This document shows positions 57,346-64,000 of a stretch of DNA of 64,000 nt, in pieces. Origin of the DNA: Arenimonas soli (GTDB taxonomy: Bacteria; Pseudomonadota; Gammaproteobacteria; Xanthomonadales; Xanthomonadaceae). Under the pieces are notes generated by a model, which made no database searches, had not been told where the DNA came from, and was given only the letters and a program-made list of their open reading frames with translations. The stretch spans positions 124,001 through 188,000 of the forward strand of contig NZ_BMKC01000002.1 in NCBI RefSeq assembly GCF_014643775.1, written 5' to 3'. Each line of letters starts with the position of its first letter. The stretch's first letter is position 1. A program made the position numbers and the translations under genes.

Positions 57346-59184
57346 TCAGTCCCGGCAAGGCGGCGCGATCATCCGCCCCGCCGGCGTCAGCAGCAGGCTG
57401 CCGTCGACGACGTCGATCCAGAGCGCCCCGTCCCGGGTGATCCACGAATCCCTGGGAGCGCCGGGGAGGGTGCGCCAGGCCTTCGCCTCCCAGTCGCCGC
57501 TGGCATCCCGCTGTATGCGGAAGACCTCGCCTTCGTTCAGGAAGAGATGGGCAATCCCGGTCACGGCGACGACCTGGTCTCCCAGCCGATGAAGATCGAC
57601 GACGTTCTGGCTCAGGAAGATTCGTGGCTTCCCTATGTCGGGCACGAAGGCGATTTCGCCGCCCCACTCGCCCCGGTTCGACCCGACGATCCAGCCGTCT
57701 TCGACCCGAAGCGCCACGTGCGGGACTTCACGTACCGGCGTCCGGTGCTCGACCATATTGCCCGGATGCACTTCGATAATTGCCTCGGGATCCTTGGCAC
57801 GCTGTTCGTCCTCGTCGCCCGCACCGTAGCTCAGTACGACTGCGTCGTAAGCCAGTGATTCAAGTTGCTTCTCATGCCATTCGTAGGTCAGTTTGCTCCC
57901 ACGCGCCGGTTTGACCTTCCTGGCGTCCGGACGGTCGCAGACCCCCAGGTCCAGCCCGGGATACTCGAATGCAAACAGGCCCATGGACTCGAAGGCCTCG
58001 TCCTCTTCGGGCGTCTCGCCGGGGCTTTCCAGCTGTTTGAGCGACTGCGCGGCCACGTTTCGGATCACCGGAAACGAATGCGTGGTCGACAGCTCAATCA
58101 GGGCCTCGCGACCGGCTTGGGCACGCAGTCGCCCCAGTGCCCTGGCGGCCACCCAGGGCAGTCGCAAGTCACGCTCGTCCCTGAGCGCCGCGATCAAGGC
58201 CGCAATCGCGACGTCGCCGCCGACCTCGCCCAGCGCACTGACCGCCAGGATTCTGGCTCGGGAGTCTTCATGCGGGATCAGTCCCACCAAGGCCGGGGCG
58301 GCATCGCGGGCCGCTTCTCCTACTTGCGCAATGTCCCGGAGCACGCGCTCGTCCGGGCCATCCTGCAGCCGCTCCGCGAGAATCCGACCCGAAGCCCGCG
58401 ACCCGATGCCCACCAGGGCGGTGTCGGCTTCCCACCTCAATTCAGGTTTCGACTCGCGAATGGCGAGCAGTCCTTCTTCGATGCTGGGGGCCGCGCTGCC
58501 GATTTCCGCGATCAACGCCAGTTGCAGGGAGGCGGCATCGCCGGGCATTGAGGGGTCGCCGGCCATTTCCAACAGCGTCGGCGCCGCGTCGGACAGCACG
58601 TCTCCGGCGTTCCCGAAGATGCCGATAAGCCGGTACCTCGTGTCCCGGTCGCAGCCCTGGGAACAGCGGGCGGCGCGCAGCAGCGCCGGCACGGCCCTCG
58701 CGCCCAGTCTCTCGATGGCATAGCCCTCCTGGTTCTCGGGTGCGCTGTCGGAGACCAGGTACCTGGCGACGGCCTCGTCTGCAGCCCGCTCCCCGGGCAC
58801 CGCGGCCAAGGCGGGGGCCAGCCAGCCCAGGTCGCGGTCGAGCCCGTCCACCAATGCCGGCAGGTGGCGTTCGTCGATGAAATCGGCACGGCGCAGGCCG
58901 ATCGCCGCCAGCTCCGCCACGCGCTTGTCCGGATGGGACAGCAGCGCCACCAGGCGCGGCACGCCGCCCTCCAGGGCGGCAAAGGTTTCCGCAATCGCGA
59001 AGTGCCCGTCGGGCACGCCGCCGACCTTGCCTTCCTTGTAGGTCGCTGCAGCTTCCCGCAGCTGTGCTTCACAACCCGCCAGGTCGTCGCAAGGCGATAC
59101 GCCCGGTGCAGCGAGGATGGCGCTAGGCAGGCAAAGCCCGAGAAGGGTTCCCAGGACGCCCATCTGCATAAAAAGGACATTCAT
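57346..59184 (-). CDS. Secreted HEAT-repeat protein
   Basis: 612 aa with an N-terminal signal or anchor (VLGTLLGLCLPSAILAAP). Tandem HEAT/PBS-like repeats span about 70-385 (PALVGLIPHEDSRARILAVS and AALRDERDLRLPWVAARALG are examples). The C-terminal 200 residues have no recognised domain but show a beta-rich, Trp/Asp-containing pattern. Four Cys occur near the N-terminus. Function unknown. Base composition is somewhat lower in GC than its neighbours. Confidence 0.8.
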   Translation of the reverse strand: MNVLFMQMGVLGTLLGLCLPSAILAAPGVSPCDDLAGCEAQLREAAATYKEGKVGGVPDGHFAIAETFAALEGGVPRLVALLSHPDKRVAELAAIGLRRADFIDERHLPALVDGLDRDLGWLAPALAAVPGERAADEAVARYLVSDSAPENQEGYAIERLGARAVPALLRAARCSQGCDRDTRYRLIGIFGNAGDVLSDAAPTLLEMAGDPSMPGDAASLQLALIAEIGSAAPSIEEGLLAIRESKPELRWEADTALVGIGSRASGRILAERLQDGPDERVLRDIAQVGEAARDAAPALVGLIPHEDSRARILAVSALGEVGGDVAIAALIAALRDERDLRLPWVAARALGRLRAQAGREALIELSTTHSFPVIRNVAAQSLKQLESPGETPEEDEAFESMGLFAFEYPGLDLGVCDRPDARKVKPARGSKLTYEWHEKQLESLAYDAVVLSYGAGDEDEQRAKDPEAIIEVHPGNMVEHRTPVREVPHVALRVEDGWIVGSNRGEWGGEIAFVPDIGKPRIFLSQNVVDLHRLGDQVVAVTGIAHLFLNEGEVFRIQRDASGDWEAKAWRTLPGAPRDSWITRDGALWIDVVDGSLLLTPAGRMIAPPCRD

Positions 59185-59300
59185 TTCCAGGTTCCCGCGA
59201 CTAGCGATGTGCCGGTGGCAGCGTACTACTTTGGTCTAAGCCGGAAGTAGCCCCCGGGCGCTACACTCGCCCGGTCGCGGGTTCACGGTAAGGAGGGGCC

Positions 59301-62300
59301 GTGATCGCAGGCTGGATCCTGCTGCTGGTGTCGGTGGGTTACGTCGGGCTGCTGTTCGGCGTGGCCTGGCTGGGCGACCGCAAACCCCTGTACCCGCGCC
59401 GAAACTGGCTGCGGCCGATCATCTATTCCCTGGCGCTGGCGGTGTATTGCTCGTCGTGGACGTTCTACGGTGCGGTCGGCACGGCCGCCACCACCGGCCT
59501 GGGCTTCCTGCCGATCTACCTGGGGCCGATCCTGCTGTTCCTGTTCGGCTGGCGCATCCTCGAACGCCTGGTGCTGGTGGCGCGCGAGCAAAGCACGGTG
59601 TCCATCGCCGACTTCCTGGCCGCGCGCTACGGCCGCGCCCAGAACATCGCCGCCACGGTCACGCTGATCGCGGTGATCGCCGCCATCCCCTACATCGCCC
59701 TGCAGTTCAAGGCGGTGGCGATGAGCATCGACGTGCTGTCGGGCGCGCCTTCGGACGGCGCCGGCGGCGTGCTGACCGACCCGGCGCTGTATTCGGCGCT
59801 GCTGCTGGCGCTGTTCGCCATCCTGTTCGGCACCCGCGAAATCGACGCCACCGAACACCACCACGGCATGATCCTGGCCGTGGCGCTGGAATCGCTGGTG
59901 AAGCTGGTGGCGTTTGCCGCCGTCGGCGTGTTCGCACTGGGGCACCTGCCGGGTAGCGAGGACCTGCTGTCGCGCTTCCAGTCGGCCACCCGCGATTTCG
60001 TCGCGCCGGGCATCCCGCAGGGCTTCATTGCGCAGACGTTGCTGGCCTTCGTGGCCATCGTCTGCCTGCCGCGCCAGTTCCACGTGGCGGTGGTGGAATG
60101 CGGCGAAGTCGCCGACGTGCGCCGGGCGCGCTGGCTGTTCAGCGCCTACCTGCTGGTGATCTGCGTGTTCGTGCTGCCGATCACCTCGGCGGGCCAGGCG
60201 CTGTTCGCCGGCGCCGGCGTGGCGCCCGACACCTACGTGCTGGCGCTGCCGATGGCCTTCGACAACACGGCACTGGCCCTGGCCGCGTACGTGGGCGGTT
60301 TTTCCGCCGCCACCGGCATGGTGATCGTCTCTTCGGTGGCGCTGGCGACGATGGTCAGCAACGACCTGGTGATGCCGCTGCTCTGGCGCGGCAGCCTCAC
60401 CGACCCCAGCCAGCGCCAGCACCTGGGCCGGCGCGTGCTGTGGGTGCGCCGCATCTCCATCGTCGCCATCGCACTGCTGGCCTACGCTTATTACCGTGGA
60501 GCCGGTGAATCGGGTTCGCTGGCGGCCTTCGGCCTGCTCGCCTTCGCCGCCGTCGGCCAGTTCGCGCCGGCGCTGATCGGCGGCCTGTACTGGCGCGGCG
60601 CCAGCCGGCGCGGCGTGGTGGCCGGCCTGGTCGCGGGCTTCCTGCTGTGGGGCTACACCCTGCTGCTGCCCACGCTGACCCGCGCCGGCTGGTTCGACAC
60701 GGCCTGGCTGCACCTGGGACCACTGGGCATTGCCTGGCTGCAGCCCGAAAGCCTGTTCGGACTGCGGGGCTGGGACCCGATCACCCACGGCACCTTCTGG
60801 TCGCTGCTGGTGAACGTGCTGGCGCTGCTGGTGGTGTCGGCGCGTTACCGGCCCAGCCTGGAGGAACGCATCCGGGCCACGCCCTTCCTGGACCCGTATG
60901 CGGCGCGGCCGCTGGCTTCGCCCGGCAGCTGGTCGGCGACGCTCAGCGCCGGCGACCTGCTGGCCCTGGCCACGCGCATCGTCGGCGAACGCGCCGCGCG
61001 CCGCGCCTTCGCCGAACATGCCGCCGCCCAGGGCCGCGACATCAGCGCCTCGGCGCCCGCCGACCGGCCGCTGATCCAGTTCACCGAACGCCTGCTGGCC
61101 GGCGCCATCGGCGCGGCCTCGGCGCGACTGACCCTGACCACCGCGCTGCGCGGCTCGGGCATGGAGCTGGGCGAGGTGATGAGCCTGCTCGACGAAGCCA
61201 GCCACGAACTGCGCTTCAACCGCGAGATCCTGTCGGCGACGTTGGAAAACCTGTCGCAGGCGGTCAGCGTGGTCGACCGCGACCTGCGCCTGGTGGCCTG
61301 GAACGGGCGCTACCAGGAGCTGTTCGGCTACCCCGACGGCATGCTTTACGTCGGCCGGCCGGTGGTGGACCTGATCCGCTACAACGCCGAGCGTGGCGAA
61401 ATGGGCCCGGGCGACATCGAAGCCCAGGTGGACAAGCGCGTCGGCCACCTGCGCGAAGGCACGCCCTACGTGTTCGAACGCGTGCGCGCCAACGGGCAGG
61501 TGATCGAGATGCGCGGCCAGCCGCTGCCCGGCGGCGGCTACGTGACCACCTACAGCGACATCACCGACTACAAGCGCGCCGAACAGGCCCTGCGCGAATC
61601 CAACGAAACCCTGGAACAGCGCGTCGAGCAGCGCACCCGCGAAGCCGAGGCCGCGAACCTATCCAAGACCCGCTTCCTGGCCGCGATCAGCCACGACGTG
61701 CTGCAGCCGATCAACGCCGCGCGCCTGTTCACCTCCGCACTGCGCGACACCGACGAGGCCGGGGAGCAGCGGCGCCTGGCCGAACGCGTGGACGTGTCGC
61801 TGCGCGACGCCGAGGAGCTGCTGGACGGGCTGCTGGACATTTCCCGTCTGGATGCGGGTTCGCTGAAGCCGGAGCTGTCGGTGTTCCGGCTCGACGAGTT
61901 GATCGCCAGCGTCGCGGGCCAGTACGCGCCGCTGGCGACGTCGCGCGGCCTGGGCTTCCGCGTGCACGCTGGCCCGCTGTCGGTGCGCAGCGACCGCCGC
62001 CTGCTGCGGCGCGCGCTGCAGAACTTCGTGGCCAACGCGTTGCGTTACACCAAGGACGGCCGGGTGATCATCGGCGCACGCCGGCGCCAGGGCGCGGTCG
62101 AAATCGAGGTCTGGGACAGCGGCCCGGGCATCCCCCCGCACCACCTGGCGCAGATCTTCGAAGAGTTCCGCCGCTTCGACCAGCCCTCGCCCTGGGGCGA
62201 ACGCGGCCTGGGCCTGGGCCTGAGCATCTGCCAGCGCGTGTCGCGCATGCTCGACCATCCGATTTCCGTGCGGTCCTGGCCCGGCCGCGGCAGCGTCTTC

Positions 62301-62756
62301 GGCATCCGCGTACCGCTGGCGGAAACCACCGCGCCGGCCAAGCCGCCGCGGGCCGCCGCGCCGGCGGGTGACCTGAGCGGCCTGAAGGTGCTGTGCCTGG
62401 ACAACGACCGCGAGATCCTCGACGGCATGGAGGCGCTGCTGGGCCGCTGGGGCGTTGACGTGCGCGTGGCGGAAACCGTTGCTTCGGCCTTGGCCCTGGC
62501 CCGCGAATCCCGGCCTGACGTGCTGGTGGCCGACTACCACCTGCACGACGAACTCGACGGCCTGGGCGCGCTGGTCGCGCTGCGCGACGTCTGCGGCCCG
62601 CACACGCCCGCCGTGCTGGTGACGGCCGATGGCAGCGACACCGTCAAGCGCGCCGCACGCGACCTGGGTATCCCGGTGCTTACAAAACCGGTGAAGCCCG
62701 CAAGCCTGCGGGCGTTCCTGGCGGCGCAGCAACGGCGGGTGGGCGGGCTGGTTTGA
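59301..62756 (+). CDS. SSS-PAS hybrid histidine kinase
   Basis: 1151 aa from GTG at 59301 with AAGGAGGGG. A sodium-solute-symporter-like membrane domain (about 1-500, 12-13 helices) is fused to PAS (about 645-770), a coiled coil, HisKA with phospho-His in AAISHDVLQPINAARL at about 797, HATPase (NFVANALRYTKDG, GLGLGLSICQRVSRM) and a receiver with phospho-Asp in DVLVADYHLHD at about 1077. It resembles NahK/ErcS'- and CbrA-like kinases. No response regulator gene is near. Confidence 0.94.
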   Translation: MIAGWILLLVSVGYVGLLFGVAWLGDRKPLYPRRNWLRPIIYSLALAVYCSSWTFYGAVGTAATTGLGFLPIYLGPILLFLFGWRILERLVLVAREQSTVSIADFLAARYGRAQNIAATVTLIAVIAAIPYIALQFKAVAMSIDVLSGAPSDGAGGVLTDPALYSALLLALFAILFGTREIDATEHHHGMILAVALESLVKLVAFAAVGVFALGHLPGSEDLLSRFQSATRDFVAPGIPQGFIAQTLLAFVAIVCLPRQFHVAVVECGEVADVRRARWLFSAYLLVICVFVLPITSAGQALFAGAGVAPDTYVLALPMAFDNTALALAAYVGGFSAATGMVIVSSVALATMVSNDLVMPLLWRGSLTDPSQRQHLGRRVLWVRRISIVAIALLAYAYYRGAGESGSLAAFGLLAFAAVGQFAPALIGGLYWRGASRRGVVAGLVAGFLLWGYTLLLPTLTRAGWFDTAWLHLGPLGIAWLQPESLFGLRGWDPITHGTFWSLLVNVLALLVVSARYRPSLEERIRATPFLDPYAARPLASPGSWSATLSAGDLLALATRIVGERAARRAFAEHAAAQGRDISASAPADRPLIQFTERLLAGAIGAASARLTLTTALRGSGMELGEVMSLLDEASHELRFNREILSATLENLSQAVSVVDRDLRLVAWNGRYQELFGYPDGMLYVGRPVVDLIRYNAERGEMGPGDIEAQVDKRVGHLREGTPYVFERVRANGQVIEMRGQPLPGGGYVTTYSDITDYKRAEQALRESNETLEQRVEQRTREAEAANLSKTRFLAAISHDVLQPINAARLFTSALRDTDEAGEQRRLAERVDVSLRDAEELLDGLLDISRLDAGSLKPELSVFRLDELIASVAGQYAPLATSRGLGFRVHAGPLSVRSDRRLLRRALQNFVANALRYTKDGRVIIGARRRQGAVEIEVWDSGPGIPPHHLAQIFEEFRRFDQPSPWGERGLGLGLSICQRVSRMLDHPISVRSWPGRGSVFGIRVPLAETTAPAKPPRAAAPAGDLSGLKVLCLDNDREILDGMEALLGRWGVDVRVAETVASALALARESRPDVLVADYHLHDELDGLGALVALRDVCGPHTPAVLVTADGSDTVKRAARDLGIPVLTKPVKPASLRAFLAAQQRRVGGLV

Positions 62757-62843
62757 GGCCTGGGGGTGGCGGCTTTCGACGGGGGAGTCAAGGACCCCGA
62801 ATCACACCCGCGGTGCCAGCGCCACTGTTGCGCCGCGATGCAA

Positions 62844-62862
62844 GCCCGGGCCGCGCCCGGCT
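62844..62862. terminator. Weak hairpin between convergent genes
   Basis: AGCCCGGG and CCCGGCT form an imperfect stem around a 5-nt loop in the 119-bp gap between the kinase and the next minus-strand gene. There is no long T-run, so termination is tentative. Confidence 0.25.
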
Positions 62863-62875
62863 GCAGTTTGCCGGC

Positions 62876-63622
62876 TCAAAGCGTGAAGACGTCCGGGCCC
62901 TGGTCCGGCGACGGCTCGCTACTCTCCTGCGGCGGCGCCTCGCCCACCTCAAGCAGGTAGGTGAACTGCTGGTCGAAGCGGCTGCGCACGGCGACGTCGG
63001 TTGCCTGCCTCGCGTCCACGACCAGCCGATGCCGGCCTGGCGTCAGCGGCGGCAGGAGCAGCCACATCCCGTCGGTAAACGCCGGTGCGTAGATGCCTGG
63101 CCGCAGGCCGTCGTATTGCGCGTCGGCGAAGGCGTCGAAGCAATCGCGTGGTGCGCTGCGGACCGGTTCCAGCGGTTGCCCGTCCAGCTCCACGCGGTGC
63201 ACCACCATGCGATCGGCGACGGCTTCGGCCGCGGTGCGCAACGCGGCACAGTCCCTGCGGCGCCCCGGCACGGAATACTCCAGGGCGGCAATCACCGGCA
63301 GGAACAGTGGGCGGCCCTCGGGAACGCGGCAGGTTCGCTCCACCGGCCCGGTGCCCGAGGTGCCGGCGAGGAACCATACGTCACCGGGCTGGCCGTCGTG
63401 ACAGTGCGCGCCGTTCGGGTCCTGCGAGGGGCGCATGCCATCGGGCTTCCGGAACGCCCAGCGCCACCACGCTTCGGCCAGCTCCGGATAGCCGCGACCT
63501 CCGGGCTTCGCACCCGCCGGCAGCACTTCCACCATGGCGACTCCCGCGTCGGCCGGTGGCAGATTGGCACCAGCCGCAGCGGCGCCAGACAAGCCCAGCG
63601 CGAAAGCCACTGTCGCGATCAT
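62876..63622 (-). CDS. Secreted unknown protein of the AWWRW family
   Basis: 248 aa with a signal peptide (MIATVAFALGLSGAAAAGA). Conserved sites include AEAWWRWAF, HCHDGQPGDVWFLAG, CRVPEGRPLFLPV and a C-terminal TPGRHRLVVDARQ, a pattern in many uncharacterised secreted bacterial proteins. Four or five cysteines suggest disulfides. Function unknown. Its ATG overlaps the upstream gene stop by ATGA. Confidence 0.82.
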   Translation of the reverse strand: MIATVAFALGLSGAAAAGANLPPADAGVAMVEVLPAGAKPGGRGYPELAEAWWRWAFRKPDGMRPSQDPNGAHCHDGQPGDVWFLAGTSGTGPVERTCRVPEGRPLFLPVIAALEYSVPGRRRDCAALRTAAEAVADRMVVHRVELDGQPLEPVRSAPRDCFDAFADAQYDGLRPGIYAPAFTDGMWLLLPPLTPGRHRLVVDARQATDVAVRSRFDQQFTYLLEVGEAPPQESSEPSPDQGPDVFTL

Positions 63623-64000
63623 CGTTTGCCCGCCCGCACTTCCATCTCGGCGTCGGCTTCGTCCATCATCTCGCGCATGCGCCGGTGCGAATCTCGCAGT
63701 GCCTGCACCTGCCTCAACTGGTCGGGGTCACCGGGGTCTGCGGTCTGTTCGAACTTGTCGAAAGCCGCCATCACTTCCTCGTCGTCGGGGCTGAACGTCC
63801 CGCCCTTGCGGTCGATGACTACCAGCGCGTTGTAGAACCAGCCCCAGCCATGGTCGGGGTATTCGGTCGTCAGCGTCCGGACGTAGCGGGCCGCGCGCGG
63901 GATTTCGTCTTCCATGATGAGCAACGAAGAAAGGTTGGTCAGGGCCGAGCGCCGCTGCTCGGGGTCCCGCATCGCCTCCAGGTAGGCCGCCTCGGCTTCG
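63619..64000 (-). CDS. TPR-like protein, 5' end beyond the window
   Basis: The frame is open to base 64000, so the true start is outside. An internal ATG at 63972 is not a reliable start, since in-frame residues EAEAAYLEAMRDPEQRR precede it. The visible 126 residues suggest tetratricopeptide helices (SALTNLSSLLIMEDEIPRAA, then GWGWFYNALVVIDRKGG). The C-terminus is acidic then basic. Function unknown. It is coupled to the secreted protein gene downstream. Confidence 0.65.
   Translation of the reverse strand, partial: EAEAAYLEAMRDPEQRRSALTNLSSLLIMEDEIPRAARYVRTLTTEYPDHGWGWFYNALVVIDRKGGTFSPDDEEVMAAFDKFEQTADPGDPDQLRQVQALRDSHRRMREMMDEADAEMEVRAGKR

Noticed and set aside
59283-61448. A 721-codon minus-strand open frame opposite the kinase gene
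   Set aside because: It is antisense to the SSS and PAS domains and rich in Gln/His/Arg; no domain is visible.

Overview
The window is about 70 % GC chromosomal DNA from a gammaproteobacterium, most likely a member of the Xanthomonadaceae/Lysobacteraceae (Lysobacterales). Reasons: very high GC with nearly gap-free coding, the rsmG-parA-parB block, an rpmB-rpmG pair followed by a TonB receptor, a DPP-IV type S9 peptidase, an Asp-type (Mg-dependent) HemB, and several genes with a -10 hexamer placed only 6-7 nt before ATG. The genus cannot be told from sequence alone.

Layout. 1-5.4 kb: diheme cytochrome c (cut by the left edge), an orphan TRAP binding protein, an intergenic stretch with a large inverted repeat, uvrD, a YqhA-like membrane protein and a small membrane protein. 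5.4-16.3 kb: two reductases and a second SDR, a secreted metallo-beta-lactamase-fold hydrolase, DPP-IV, exonuclease III, cytochrome b561, threonine aldolase, an MFS exporter and a divergent MarR-GNAT regulator. 16.3-29.4 kb: oligopeptidase A, an aldehyde dehydrogenase, gamma carbonic anhydrase, hemB-aroE, an incomplete peptide ABC transporter, a GAF-GAF-GGDEF-EAL protein, an epimerase and a glutathionyl-hydroquinone reductase-like enzyme.

29.4-38.8 kb is accessory metabolism: a LysR regulator divergent from a periplasmic cyclase, a tautomerase-like gene remnant, then a second LysR divergent from a tightly coupled four-gene operon (alcohol dehydrogenase, ATP-grasp ligase, PLP decarboxylase, cupin), with two identical-architecture dyads between them. 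A secreted two-domain protein, a CPBP protease and a GNAT follow. 38.9-42.8 kb returns to core genes: rsmG, parA, parB, a GT2 glycosyltransferase and a lipid A synthase N-domain protein.

42,848-47,318 is a clear insertion: AT-richer DNA bounded by 20-bp terminal inverted repeats and flanking CCCCCCTGTGG direct repeats, with an IS1-like DDE transposase and five passenger genes. The passengers are a ClpP/SppA-type serine protease with a 62-aa partner, an unknown 221-aa protein coupled to an XRE-ImmA metallopeptidase, and an 82-aa basic protein with a palindrome over its start codon. It landed just upstream of the rpmB promoter and is the best candidate for an undescribed system.

47.5-64 kb: rpmB-rpmG, a TonB receptor coupled to a phospholipase D-like synthase, a CHAD protein, fatty-acid hydroxylase plus SRPBCC, hemerythrin, DnaQ-like exonuclease, a cNMP-CBS-nucleotidyltransferase, a HEAT-repeat protein, a large SSS-PAS hybrid histidine kinase, and two coupled unknown genes, the last cut by the right edge.
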